Notes under the pieces: generated by a model
Database searches by the model: none
Seen by the model: the letters and a program-made list of their open reading frames with translations, nothing else
What the model was told of the DNA's origin: nothing
From: UBA7378 sp049611805
Lineage (GTDB): Bacteria > Pseudomonadota > Alphaproteobacteria > RS24
Length of the DNA stretch: 64,000 nt
Direction of reading: 5' to 3'
NCBI GenBank assembly: GCA_049611805.1
Contig: JBMZAX010000001.1
Span: 127,476 to 191,475 of the forward strand
Position numbers and translations under genes: made by a program
Shown: in pieces, positions 16,989 through 25,790 of the stretch
Position numbering within the stretch: the stretch's first letter is position 1
How the letters are laid out: every line of letters begins with the position of its first letter

Positions 16989-18632
16989 TCACGCGTCTTC
17001 CAAGGGGGCAAGCATGCCGCCAAAAACCGTGCCCCAAATTTTTATGTCGCGTAAATCTTCCGGCGGCACCTCGAACGGGTCTTCTTCCAACACGGTGAAA
17101 TCGGCGCGTTTGCCGGGCTGAAGCGTGCCAACCTCATGTTCCAGCCCCAGCACATAAGCCGCATCAATAGTGATGGCGCGCAAGGCCTGTTCAACGCTGA
17201 CGCGCTCTTCCGACCCTACAATATCACCGGCGACATTTTTGCGATTGACCGCCACCCATGCCGAGTTCAATGGCTGGGCGGGTGCCATTGTGTAGTCCGA
17301 ATGCAGCGCAAAGGCGATGCCGTGGCGGCTCAGTGTTCCGGCGCGCGCCATCGTGTGCGCGCGGGCCGTGCCCAGCGCTTCGCGCGCATAAATGTCGCTT
17401 AATTCGTGCAGGTAATAAATATTTACCGAAGCCAGCGCACCCAGATCTTTCATTCGACGGATTTGTTCGGGACGCGACAGCCCCAAATGCTCAATGGTGA
17501 AGCGGTGGTTCACGCGCGGTTTTTCAAATTGCAGTTTTTCCAGAACATCCAAAGCCAGTTCCAGTCCCAGATCGCCGGTGCAATGCACGTGTATTTTATA
17601 GCCCGCATGCCAGAACAGGCGCGCGGCGGCCTCGAAATTTTCCGGTACCATCAGCCATTCACCTTCATGGCCGTCGAGATATCCGGGTTCACCAACCATC
17701 ATCAATTGCGAGAAAAACGCGCCATCGGTGAACAGCTTGACATGGTCGGAGAAAAACAGCCGATCGGTGTTCAATTCCGGCAGGGTTTCGACAAATTTGC
17801 GCGTCTCCTCAAAATCACCGGTCGGCGTCAACGCCAGAATATTGGGGGTGTAATGAATGCGGAAGGGCGTGTCCGGTGTATCAAGACCGGCACATGCCGC
17901 CTGCCACTCCATGTCAAAATTGAAAATGCCAATGCCCATATCGCCGACAAGCGTGTGGCCGCCAAAATGCGCCACCTGTTTCAAGCGCGCCATGCCGAGC
18001 CCGAAATGTTCGGGCGACATTAAAACAGGATTGAGCGCGGCGATGGCGAGCCGCAAACCCGTTTCAAAAAATTTGCCCGCCGGCAGATCAATTTGCGGGT
18101 GCGTGGCGATGGCATCCGTTTCCAGATTAAAATGTGCAAGTGCGGCCGAATTCATAATGACCTCGTGGAATGAGCGATGCCACACAATGACCGGTCGGTC
18201 CGGGCATATCGCATCAATATCGGGGCGGGTGATGTTGCCGTGCCAGTCGCGGTGATAGCCCCATGTGAAAAAGGGCGCGTCATTCGGTTCGCCCGCTTGG
18301 GAGGCGAGGGCTTCCAGATAGGCTTCGCGCGAGTCGACAGCCGGCGAGGTGCCCCATGGCAGTTTCCATTCCAGCGCCGTGATGAATTGCATCGGCAAAA
18401 TCACGGATGCCATGCTGGGGTGCAAATGCGGGTCAATAAAGCCCGGCATGATGATTTTATCTTCAAAGGTCGTGTCGATTGTATGGCGATAACGCTCAAG
18501 CCACGGGCTCAGGCTTTCAAGCGTGCCGACTTCAAGAATGGTGCCGTCACGCACGGCGACCGCCTGTCCAACCGGCTGGCTGGGCTCCATCGTATGAATT
18601 TTGCGCGCTGTGTAGACGATAAGATCGCTCAT
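16989..18632 (-). CDS. Amidohydrolase, YtcJ-like (amidohydrolase 3 family)
   Basis: This 547-residue protein is a metal-dependent hydrolase of the TIM-barrel amidohydrolase superfamily, closest in layout to YtcJ-type proteins. The N-terminal beta-sandwich precedes the metal motif GFIDPHLHPS near residue 65. Further ligands include the histidines in KIHVHCTGDLG and FTIEHLG, and ALHSDYTMAP lies near residue 450. The C-terminus returns to the sandwich with LQPGKRADFTVLEEDPFEVPPE. Substrate is unknown; members act on diverse amides and formylated compounds. No signal peptide is seen, so it is probably cytoplasmic. The CobW-type gene follows after one base, consistent with dedicated metal loading. 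Confidence 0.88.
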   Translation of the reverse strand: MSDLIVYTARKIHTMEPSQPVGQAVAVRDGTILEVGTLESLSPWLERYRHTIDTTFEDKIIMPGFIDPHLHPSMASVILPMQFITALEWKLPWGTSPAVDSREAYLEALASQAGEPNDAPFFTWGYHRDWHGNITRPDIDAICPDRPVIVWHRSFHEVIMNSAALAHFNLETDAIATHPQIDLPAGKFFETGLRLAIAALNPVLMSPEHFGLGMARLKQVAHFGGHTLVGDMGIGIFNFDMEWQAACAGLDTPDTPFRIHYTPNILALTPTGDFEETRKFVETLPELNTDRLFFSDHVKLFTDGAFFSQLMMVGEPGYLDGHEGEWLMVPENFEAAARLFWHAGYKIHVHCTGDLGLELALDVLEKLQFEKPRVNHRFTIEHLGLSRPEQIRRMKDLGALASVNIYYLHELSDIYAREALGTARAHTMARAGTLSRHGIAFALHSDYTMAPAQPLNSAWVAVNRKNVAGDIVGSEERVSVEQALRAITIDAAYVLGLEHEVGTLQPGKRADFTVLEEDPFEVPPEDLRDIKIWGTVFGGMLAPLEDA

Positions 18633-18742
18633 AATTTCCCCGCCAAAACCTGCCCCGATATTGTCCCGGTGCTTTCCTGTTGCTTCATGGTAGCAAAACG
18701 GGGCACTCTTTCAGCGTTAAATTAATGTTGGGGGAGGGAGAA

Positions 18743-19162
18743 ATGGAACCTACAGCAATTTTACAACCCGTAATCGCCCTGGGCCTTTGGACCGGGGTCA
18801 TGATGCTTTGGATGTATGCCACGCGTATTCCGGCCGTCGGTAATGCCGATATTCCTAATGACCAAATGGGCCATCCGGCCGGTATGCAATTGCTGCCTTC
18901 AGAGGTGCGGCGCATTGCAGATAATTATAATCATCTGTTCGAACAACCGACCCTGTTTTACGCAATCGCAATTTCGATTGCCGTGCTGGGTCATGGTGAC
19001 CAAACGGCTGTCACTTGCGCCTGGACATTTGTTATTTTGCGGGTCGTGCATTCCTTGATTCAAAGCACGGTCAATGTCGTGATGTTGCGTTTCAGCATTT
19101 TCGTTCTGTCGTGGGTTGTCCTGCTCATCATGATGGTTCGTGAAGCATTGGTCATTTTCTAG
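18743..19162 (+). CDS. MAPEG family membrane protein
   Basis: This 139-residue integral membrane protein has about four hydrophobic segments and resembles the MAPEG superfamily (membrane-associated proteins in eicosanoid and glutathione metabolism). A family-like loop, RIADNYNHLFEQPTLFYA, lies near residue 55 and RVVHSLIQSTVN near residue 110. Many bacterial members have no known substrate; glutathione-dependent detoxification is one possibility. The frame is open 21 codons upstream but the ATG at 18743 has a strong GGGGAGGGAG ribosome site. It is divergent from the amidohydrolase and ends just before a clear terminator. Confidence 0.85.
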   Translation: MEPTAILQPVIALGLWTGVMMLWMYATRIPAVGNADIPNDQMGHPAGMQLLPSEVRRIADNYNHLFEQPTLFYAIAISIAVLGHGDQTAVTCAWTFVILRVVHSLIQSTVNVVMLRFSIFVLSWVVLLIMMVREALVIF

Positions 19163-19189
19163 ACCGACGCCATAATTGTGAAAGAGAAG

Positions 19190-19218
19190 CGGCTGCCCTT
19201 TGGGGCGGCCGTTTTTTT
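19190..19218 (+). terminator. Rho-independent terminator after the MAPEG gene
   Basis: A 9-bp stem (CGGCTGCCC/GGGCGGCCG, one T-G wobble) with a 4-base loop is followed by seven T residues. It lies 27 bases after the MAPEG stop. The final Ts are also part of the TAA stop of the minus-strand gene that ends at 19217. Confidence 0.85.
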
Positions 19219-19564
19219 AGCGGTTAAAGATTGCGTAAATGCCGGCGGCTATCTCGCCCTCCAGCGGGAAAGACAACATGCCCATGACCGAATAGCCCAG
19301 CAGATACGGCATGAGGTAAAAGCGCGCCAGATAGAAAAACCACGCCACATAAAGCGGCACCAGCGGCGGCAGCAGAAATTGCGGGGTGATGGGGCTCCAA
19401 AGCCGAATAAGCGGGTCGGTGAGCCTCACAAAGGCTTTCATGAAGAAGAAGTCGGAATTTTCCGGCTGGAACAAGTTCATGGCCGTGCGCCCGATCAATG
19501 TCCACATCACCACGCCGAGGCCGTAATCAATGATGATAACCCAAAGAGGGAAAGCTCCGGCCAT
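19217..19564 (-). CDS. Small membrane protein, YggT-like
   Basis: This 115-residue protein has three to four hydrophobic segments. The part from GRTAMNLFQ through LTDPLIRLWSPITPQFLLP to the next membrane segment resembles YggT-family proteins, where a short loop with conserved prolines links two membrane helices, but the match is by eye and moderate. Function is unknown. It lies 73 bases downstream of the symporter on the same strand and probably ends that operon. Its stop codon overlaps the T tract of the opposing terminator. Confidence 0.6.
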   Translation of the reverse strand: MAGAFPLWVIIIDYGLGVVMWTLIGRTAMNLFQPENSDFFFMKAFVRLTDPLIRLWSPITPQFLLPPLVPLYVAWFFYLARFYLMPYLLGYSVMGMLSFPLEGEIAAGIYAIFNR

Positions 19565-19637
19565 AAGCGTTTACTCCTGTCGCGCGTAAAAAGACGGATG
19601 GCGCATGAAAGCACCACCCGTCTGATTTTATGATGGA

Positions 19638-21452
19638 TTAATGCTCCTGTCCCAGAACGGTTTCCCCGCCCGGCACACGAATTTCATCAACCATTGCCTG
19701 TGTTTCGGCGTCAGGCTCTTCCGTGAGCAAGGAAACGACCACCATGGCGACGAGGCTGACGACCATGCCGACAATGCCGAAGCGCAAATGGTCAATGCCC
19801 AGCCATGGCTCCATGCCTGCGAAACGCACCTGATAGAGATAAGCCGAGCCCGCAAGGAAGCCGAGGCCCATACCGGCGACCGCGCCCTGACGGTTGGCCC
19901 GTTTCCACCAGACACCAAGCACCAGCGGAAAAAACAGGCCCGAACACGCGAAACTGAACGCCCAGGCCACGGCGCCCAAAATGCTTGAGAGCTTGAGGCT
20001 GGCGACCAGCGCGCCACCGGCGCCGATAATAATGAGCAGAACGCGCGCCACAATAAGGCGTGTGCGGGTATCGGCATTCGGGTCGATAATCTTGTAATAG
20101 AGATCATGCGACAAGGCATTGGCGATGGCGAGCAACAGCCCGTCTGCCGTGGACATGGCCGCCGCCATGCCGCCTGCCGCGACCAAACCGGAGATGACAT
20201 AAGGCAGACCTGCGATTTCCGGCGTTGCCAGCACAACAATGTCGCCGCGCATGAAGAACTCGTTAATCTGAAGCAGGCCGTCGCCATTGCTGTCTGAAAT
20301 GGCGAGGAAGCCGACATTGCCCCATTTCTGAATCCAGTCCAGCGTCTGCACTTCGGCAATCGACTTGCCGATAATGCCGGTTGCGAGGTTCGGGTCCATG
20401 ATTTGCAGCTTGGTGAAGGTCGCCAGAGCCGGTGCCGTGAAATACAACAGGAAGATGAAAAACAGCGACCACACAACCGAGCGGCGCGCCTCGCGCACGG
20501 ATGGTGTTGTGAAATAGCGCATCAGAATGTGCGGCAGCGAGGCCGTGCCCGCCATCAACACCAGAACCAGTGTCACGAATTTCCAGCTTGCCATGGCCGA
20601 GTCCGGTGCCGAGGCATGCGCGGTTGTGAGCGCGCGCAATCCGGCAAAGCTTTCTGTCGGCGTCAATGTGCCGACGCCTTGCAAGGCTTCCAATTCGCCA
20701 ATGCGTTCAACCGCCGCGCCGTATGAAAATTGCGGGACGAGACCAAAGCCCTGCACATTGGACATCCAGAACACCGGCACCAGATAGGCGATAATCAGCA
20801 CGATATACTGGGCAACTTGGGTCCAAGTTACCGCGCGCATGCCGCCAAGCATGGAACACAGCAAAATGCCGAGCAGACCAAACCAGACACCCAACTCAAA
20901 CGGTATTTGCAGCGCGCGCGCCGCGATGGTGCCGGTGGCGTTAATCTGCGCCGTGACATAAGTAAATGAGGCAACCACCAGCACGATGACCGCAAACAGC
21001 CGGGCCAGATTGCCGCCATAGCGCGTGCCGATGAAATCGGGCACCGTGTAGCAGCCGAATTTGCGCAAATAAGGCGCCAGCAGGGAGTTGACCAGCACAT
21101 AGCCGCCCGTCCAGCCGACGATAAAGGCGAGATAGCCATAGCCGCCGAAATACACACCGCCCGCCATGGCGACAAATGACGCGCCCGACATCCAGTCGGC
21201 GGCGGTCGCCATGCCATTATACAAGGCCGGTACTTCGCGTCCGGCGACGTAATAGGCGTCAACCTGCATGGTGCGCGACAGCCAGCCAATGCCGGCATAA
21301 ATCGCAATGGTAAAGGCAACGAAGAGAATGCCCAGCGTATCCGCCGACACGCCCATTTGCTCCAGCACCGCCATAAGGCCGATAAATACAATGAAGCCGC
21401 CCGTATAAAGGCCATAGACGCGCGGCAGATTGTCAATAAAACGTCCGTTCAT
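19638..21452 (-). CDS. Sodium:solute symporter, large subunit (SSS family)
   Basis: This 604-residue transporter belongs to the sodium:solute symporter family, of the kind paired with a small DUF4212 subunit. About 13 membrane segments are visible. Recognisable parts include GREVPALYNGMATAADWMSG near residue 71, SLLGG-like SMLGGMRAVTWTQVAQY near residue 200, and FACSGLFFPLV in the C-terminal third. Substrate is unknown; relatives carry acetate and other monocarboxylates. Residues 387-398 read D-S-N-G-D-G-L-L-Q-I-N-E, a textbook EF-hand loop, placed between two membrane segments. Ribosome site AGGAG precedes the ATG. The DUF4212 gene is 20 bases upstream. Confidence 0.93.
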   Translation of the reverse strand: MNGRFIDNLPRVYGLYTGGFIVFIGLMAVLEQMGVSADTLGILFVAFTIAIYAGIGWLSRTMQVDAYYVAGREVPALYNGMATAADWMSGASFVAMAGGVYFGGYGYLAFIVGWTGGYVLVNSLLAPYLRKFGCYTVPDFIGTRYGGNLARLFAVIVLVVASFTYVTAQINATGTIAARALQIPFELGVWFGLLGILLCSMLGGMRAVTWTQVAQYIVLIIAYLVPVFWMSNVQGFGLVPQFSYGAAVERIGELEALQGVGTLTPTESFAGLRALTTAHASAPDSAMASWKFVTLVLVLMAGTASLPHILMRYFTTPSVREARRSVVWSLFFIFLLYFTAPALATFTKLQIMDPNLATGIIGKSIAEVQTLDWIQKWGNVGFLAISDSNGDGLLQINEFFMRGDIVVLATPEIAGLPYVISGLVAAGGMAAAMSTADGLLLAIANALSHDLYYKIIDPNADTRTRLIVARVLLIIIGAGGALVASLKLSSILGAVAWAFSFACSGLFFPLVLGVWWKRANRQGAVAGMGLGFLAGSAYLYQVRFAGMEPWLGIDHLRFGIVGMVVSLVAMVVVSLLTEEPDAETQAMVDEIRVPGGETVLGQEH

Positions 21453-21472
21453 ATCTATCTCCTACTCGGCCC

Positions 21473-21730
21473 CTATTCGGCAACGCCGCATTCGTCGTCA
21501 ATTTTTTCCTGACGGCGCGTTGACACATACAACAGCACGACAAAGGCAATGGGTGCGCCCTGTGCCGCCATGTAGAAGCCAAGCGGAAAGCCGAGGAACG
21601 AATAATTGTTCAGTTCGGCACCGAACCAGTGAATGAAAAATGCGAAGAAAAACCAGATGCCCAAAGTGACAAATGTCAAATTGCGCGTACGCTGCCAGTG
21701 CGTTGCCGCACCGCTTTGTTGATCAGACAT
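21473..21730 (-). CDS. DUF4212 small subunit of sodium:solute symporter
   Basis: This 85-residue protein has two membrane helices, IWFFFAFFIHWFGAEL and GFPLGFYMAAQGAPIAFVVLLY, the second containing the conserved PLGFYMAAQG-type motif of DUF4212. Such proteins are found next to a large SSS transporter and are thought to be its small subunit. A GAGGGAG ribosome site precedes the ATG. It is the first gene of the three-gene minus-strand unit and is divergent from the unassigned gene at 21859. Confidence 0.92.
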   Translation of the reverse strand: MSDQQSGAATHWQRTRNLTFVTLGIWFFFAFFIHWFGAELNNYSFLGFPLGFYMAAQGAPIAFVVLLYVSTRRQEKIDDECGVAE

Positions 21731-21858
21731 GAATTACTCCCTCTTGGTGGAACGGAAATACTCCCCGCCCCAAAGCATTATCGGAAGGCCCGACAATCGT
21801 GGTAATGTTAATTAAGGTTTTCGAGCCGTTCAATCACAAATCAGTCGAAAGCGCATCC

Positions 21859-22569
21859 ATGCTCAAAAATATCGGCAATTATTTTGGTGCGATGGTCGCA
21901 AGTTTCAGGTTCTGGGCCAAACCCGCGCCGATTGACGATTTTGCGACGCTGGCCGATTTCTGTTTCGCCCAATCCACCCATATCGCGCAGACCACGCTTT
22001 ATGGTTATTTGCGAACGCGGGCCGGCCTTCAACATTTCAATCTGTTCACGGATGAAACCTTCGTCGACATGCTGCGTCCGGCGCGTTCGCGCCTCATTCT
22101 TGTCTGTGTTGACGATTTGGCGCTCTATTGTGCGGCGGTTATCGGTGCGCGCACGGGGCTTTCACCCGCACAAATGCAGGCGCAGGCCACGCAAATTATG
22201 GATGCCGCCATTGACCGGCTTGCCGATGCCGACCTGCCTGATGATGAGTTAAAGGCGTATGCGCGCGATTTTGCCGCGCGCAGCAAGCTGGTGAACTGGT
22301 CGGCACGGGCCGAGCCCGAACATGGCTTTGAGCGTTCCCCGCAAGCCCTGATTGAGCTGGCGCCGATTATCGACATGCTGAAGGAGCTTGACCACGAGAT
22401 TGTCGTCAACTCCATGCGCTTCAAATGGCGCGGTGTGCGGGCCGCTTTTATCCAGCGGCTGGACGCGGATACGCTGGTTGCCAGAGCGGGTCTCGACATG
22501 GCAGAACATGGCATGGCAAAACAGAGCGGGAAAAAGCGCGCTGACGGGCGCACCACGCAGGCGGGCTAA
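21859..22569 (+). CDS. Conserved protein of unknown function upstream of ettA
   Basis: This 236-residue protein is one I cannot assign to a characterised family. It opens with hydrophobic and aromatic residues (VASFRFWAKPAP), then ATLADFCFAQSTHIAQTTLYGYLRTRAG, and is mainly alpha-helical afterwards with many charged residues; no signal peptide or clear catalytic motif is visible. The gene ends 16 bases before ettA on the same strand, so co-transcription is likely. I recall similar proteins next to ettA in other alphaproteobacteria, but this is memory, not a search. The start is uncertain: an ATG 20 codons earlier is also open, and neither has a strong ribosome site. Confidence 0.7.
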   Translation: MLKNIGNYFGAMVASFRFWAKPAPIDDFATLADFCFAQSTHIAQTTLYGYLRTRAGLQHFNLFTDETFVDMLRPARSRLILVCVDDLALYCAAVIGARTGLSPAQMQAQATQIMDAAIDRLADADLPDDELKAYARDFAARSKLVNWSARAEPEHGFERSPQALIELAPIIDMLKELDHEIVVNSMRFKWRGVRAAFIQRLDADTLVARAGLDMAEHGMAKQSGKKRADGRTTQAG

Positions 22570-22585
22570 CGGAAAAGGAAAACCG

Positions 22586-24241
22586 ATGACAGCGTATCAA
22601 TATGTTTATGTCATGGACAAATTGTCCAAGACTTATCCGGGCGGCAAACAGGTCTTGAAAGACATTCGCCTGTCATTTCTGCCGGGCGTGAAAATCGGCA
22701 TTGTCGGGGTCAATGGTGCCGGTAAATCGACACTGCTCAAAATTATGGCCGGGCGCGACAAGGAAGTGCAGGGCGAGGCATGGGCCGCAGAGGGCGCGCG
22801 GGTCGGTTATCTGGAGCAGGAACCCCAGCTGGACACGACAAAGGATGTGCTGGGCAATGTCATGGAAGGTGTCGGCGAACAAAAGGCTCTGGTCGAACGC
22901 TATAATGAACTGGCGATGAATTATTCTGACGAAACGGCCGATGAAATGGCCGCGCTTCAGGATCAGATTGACGCGCAAAACCTATGGGATCTCGAAAGTC
23001 AGGTCGAGCAGGCCATGGATGCGCTGCGTTGCCCGCCAAGCGATGCCTCTGTCGAAAATCTCTCCGGCGGCGAAAAACGCCGCGTGGCCCTGTGCAAGCT
23101 GTTGCTTGAAAAACCCGACCTTCTTTTGCTCGACGAGCCGACCAACCACCTTGATGCCGAAACCGTGGCGTGGTTGCAGCACCATCTGGCCGATTATGCC
23201 GGCACGGTGGTGCTGGTGACCCATGACCGCTATTTCCTCGACCAGATTACCGGCTGGATCTTGGAGCTTGATCGCGGGCAGGGCATTCCTTACGAGGGCA
23301 ATTATTCGGACTGGCTGGAGCAGAAACAAAAGCGCCTAGCACAGGAAGCGCGCGAAGACGAAGCCAAACAGCGCACGCTGGCGCGCGAACTGGAATGGAT
23401 ACGCCAATCCCCCAAGGCGCGCCAAGCCAAAAGCAAGGCGCGTGTCACGGCCTATGAAGACCTGTTGGCGAGCCAAGACCGCGAAGATGTCGGGCGCGCG
23501 CAAATCACCATTCCGTCGGGCCCGCGATTGGGCGGCATTGTGCTGGAGGCGGAAAATCTCTGCAAAGGTTTCGGCGACCGCCTGCTTATCGACAATTTGT
23601 CTTTCCGCCTGCCGCCGGGCGGCATTGTCGGTGTTATCGGGCCAAATGGTGCGGGCAAGACGACGCTGTTCAAAATGCTGACCGGCTCCGAAACACCCGA
23701 TACGGGAGATTTGCGGGTCGGGGATACGGTGGCGATGGGCTATGTCGACCAGAGCCGCGACAATCTCGAAGACGACAAAACCGTGTGGGAAGAAATTTCC
23801 GGCGGGCTGGATATTCTGGAGCTTGGCAAGCGGGAAATGAATTCGCGCGCCTATGTTGGGGCTTTCAACTTTCGGGGCGGCGACCAGCAGAAAAAAGTGG
23901 GGCTTCTGTCAGGGGGTGAGCGCAACCGTGTGCATCTCGCCAAAATGCTCAAATCGGGTGCCAATATGCTTCTGCTCGACGAACCGACCAATGATCTGGA
24001 TGTCGAGACCTTGCGCGCGCTGGAAGAGGGCTTGGAAAACTTCGCCGGTTGCGCGGTCATCATCAGCCATGATCGCTGGTTTCTTGACCGCATCGCCACG
24101 CATATTCTGGCCTTTGAAGGCGACAGCCATGTCGAGTGGTTTGAGGGCAATTACGCCGATTATGAAGAAGACCGCAAGCGGCGTCTGGGTGCCGATGCCG
24201 AAATTCCAAAGCGCATAAAATACAAGCAGTTCAACCGGTAG
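22586..24241 (+). CDS. ettA: ABC-F ATPase EttA
   Basis: This 551-residue soluble protein has two ABC ATPase domains and no membrane segments, as expected for ABC-F translation factors. EttA gates ribosome entry into the elongation cycle according to ATP/ADP ratio. The first P-loop GVNGAGKSTLLK is near residue 40, with signature NLSGGEKRRVALCK and DEPTNHLDAE. The second P-loop GPNGAGKTTLFK is near 352, with LLSGGERNRVHLAK and DEPTNDLDVE. The linker between them is rich in lysine and arginine. A GGAAAAGGA ribosome site supports the ATG at 22586. The 3' end overlaps mlaC by 11 bases on the other strand. Confidence 0.96.
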   Translation: MTAYQYVYVMDKLSKTYPGGKQVLKDIRLSFLPGVKIGIVGVNGAGKSTLLKIMAGRDKEVQGEAWAAEGARVGYLEQEPQLDTTKDVLGNVMEGVGEQKALVERYNELAMNYSDETADEMAALQDQIDAQNLWDLESQVEQAMDALRCPPSDASVENLSGGEKRRVALCKLLLEKPDLLLLDEPTNHLDAETVAWLQHHLADYAGTVVLVTHDRYFLDQITGWILELDRGQGIPYEGNYSDWLEQKQKRLAQEAREDEAKQRTLARELEWIRQSPKARQAKSKARVTAYEDLLASQDREDVGRAQITIPSGPRLGGIVLEAENLCKGFGDRLLIDNLSFRLPPGGIVGVIGPNGAGKTTLFKMLTGSETPDTGDLRVGDTVAMGYVDQSRDNLEDDKTVWEEISGGLDILELGKREMNSRAYVGAFNFRGGDQQKKVGLLSGGERNRVHLAKMLKSGANMLLLDEPTNDLDVETLRALEEGLENFAGCAVIISHDRWFLDRIATHILAFEGDSHVEWFEGNYADYEEDRKRRLGADAEIPKRIKYKQFNR

Positions 24242-24860
24242 GTTCTGCGCCGCCGCCGGCCTCAATCTGCTTGCGGATGTGGCCGAGCAGGGCAGAAATG
24301 TCGCCGCGATTGTTTTTCAGCACGGAAGCAAAGCTGTCGCGTTGTTCCTGCGCCATCCATACGCCGATGACGCGCACGTCAAACAGCGAAAAGCTGCCGT
24401 CTTTTTCGCGGTAGAGCCACCAGTCGACGGCGATGGGCTGGCGCCCATTGTCAAATTCGATCTGGCTGTTGACGATAAAATTCTTCTTTTTGCTCTGGCT
24501 GCGCCCCACAACCACTTGCTCATTGCCATATTCGCCGAGGCGGTTGGCATAAACCTTGATAATCAGCTCGTTCAGCAATTGCCGGTAGGTGGCGAAATCC
24601 TCATCTGAAATTTTGCGCGCAAACGGGCCCAGCGTGAAACGCGCAATGCGGCGCATATTGGCGCGCTCGTCCAGAATTTTGCGAAAACCGGCTTCGCGAC
24701 CCTCGCGTGTGGTTTGGGTTTTGAGAACGGTAATGGCTTCATCGGCCAGTTCGGTGACGAATATTTTTGCCCGTTTCTCATCCGCCGCCGTGTCTTCAGC
24801 CCATGCCGATCCCAAGCCTACGGCCAGAGGCAGAATGAGCGCAAATGCAAAAAGACGCAT
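24231..24860 (-). CDS. mlaC: MlaC/Ttg2D-family periplasmic phospholipid-binding protein
   Basis: This 209-residue protein has an N-terminal signal peptide ending near AWA-ED and the MlaC fold. It contains FTLGPFARKISDEDFATYRQL and the later block VDWWLYREKDGSFSLFDVRVIGVWMAQEQRDSFASVL, both typical of the family. MlaC shuttles phospholipids between the outer-membrane MlaA complex and the inner-membrane MlaFEDB transporter. The mlaA gene lies 14 bases upstream, so the pair probably forms an operon. mlaFED genes are not in the window. Its stop lies inside the convergent ettA end. Confidence 0.9.
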   Translation of the reverse strand: MRLFAFALILPLAVGLGSAWAEDTAADEKRAKIFVTELADEAITVLKTQTTREGREAGFRKILDERANMRRIARFTLGPFARKISDEDFATYRQLLNELIIKVYANRLGEYGNEQVVVGRSQSKKKNFIVNSQIEFDNGRQPIAVDWWLYREKDGSFSLFDVRVIGVWMAQEQRDSFASVLKNNRGDISALLGHIRKQIEAGGGAEPTG

Positions 24861-24874
24861 ATCGAAAACTCCGT

Positions 24875-25615
24875 TTAGTAATTGTCAAGCTCGTCCAAAT
24901 CCGGCAGCGCGTCCAAATCGGTCTCGCCATTGCGGATTTCGCTTTCGCGGTTTTGCCGATACAGGCTGCGCACGCTGGCATAAAAATCAACCGAGCTTCG
25001 TTCAATCTCGTCAATCACGCCCAGATTGTTTGCGCGCGCATCCACACCGCCAATCGAAAACGACAATACCGCCCCCTCCAATTCATTGTCGCCCATATAG
25101 GTGATCGGGTTGAGGCCCGTGTCAACAATCAGCCCGACCATGTCGCGCGGCGGGCCGGGGCCCAAGAGCGGCACATACATATACGCCCCTTCCGGCACAC
25201 CATAGACGGCCAGCGTCTGCCCGAAATCTTCCGTGTGACGCGGAAAACCCATTGCCGTAGCCGGGTCAAAAAGCCCCAACACACCGACGGTCGTGTTGAT
25301 CAATAAACGCGATGCGGAAACACCGGCGCGCGACCACGAAGCTTGCATTGCGTCGTTTGAAAGCGTGACCGGCGAGATAAGATTGTTGCGGAAATTCCGC
25401 ACCGAGGCGCGCACCGGTTGCGGTACGCTCAGATAGCCCTTCGCCACCGGCTTTACGACGGCGCGGTCGAGCGACATATTCACCGCAAACATTTTTCGGT
25501 TGAACCCTTCATAGGGGTCATTGTCGTCGGCATAAGTTGGCGCGCCGGCCTGATTGCCGGCACAAGCCGCCAGTGAAAGCGCCAGCAGGAGGGGAATAAA
25601 GTGGGGCTTAACCAT
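24875..25615 (-). CDS. mlaA: MlaA/VacJ family outer-membrane lipoprotein
   Basis: This 246-residue lipoprotein has a signal peptide with lipobox LSLAAC, cysteine 18 being the lipidation site. The family core begins at DPYEGFNRKMFAVNMSLDR and continues through GVLGLFDPATAMGFPRHTEDFGQTLAVYGVPEG and YMYVPLLGPGPPRDMVG. MlaA extracts phospholipids from the outer leaflet of the outer membrane and passes them to MlaC, encoded next. The upstream region is AT-rich and shared with the divergent ArsR-methyltransferase gene. The ribosome site is weak. Confidence 0.93.
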   Translation of the reverse strand: MVKPHFIPLLLALSLAACAGNQAGAPTYADDNDPYEGFNRKMFAVNMSLDRAVVKPVAKGYLSVPQPVRASVRNFRNNLISPVTLSNDAMQASWSRAGVSASRLLINTTVGVLGLFDPATAMGFPRHTEDFGQTLAVYGVPEGAYMYVPLLGPGPPRDMVGLIVDTGLNPITYMGDNELEGAVLSFSIGGVDARANNLGVIDEIERSSVDFYASVRSLYRQNRESEIRNGETDLDALPDLDELDNY

Positions 25616-25760
25616 AAAAACTACTTCACATTTGCTATCAAGAAACAGGTGTCATCAAGAAATAGGGCCACACGATTCGCAACCCACATCATTGCCCTGA
25701 AATTAGGCGGTTTGACTGGAAAAAAAAACCGAAAAATAGCCCCCGAAGGCGGAAGAATTC

Positions 25761-25790
25761 TTGACATATAAAGATATATTTATGTATTCA
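25761..25790 (+). promoter_or_regulatory. Promoter with embedded palindrome before the arsR-metF-metH operon
   Basis: A perfect -35 hexamer TTGACA lies at 25761-25766, with a possible -10 TATTCA at 25785-25790 (spacer 18). Between them, 25768-25783 reads ATAAAGATATATTTAT, a palindrome matching 14 of 16 positions. An operator inside the promoter spacer would let the adjacent ArsR-type protein block polymerase. Palindromes of this AT-rich ATAAAG type occur before methionine-cycle genes in alphaproteobacteria as I recall. The palindrome is seen; promoter and operator roles are inferred. Confidence 0.55.
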
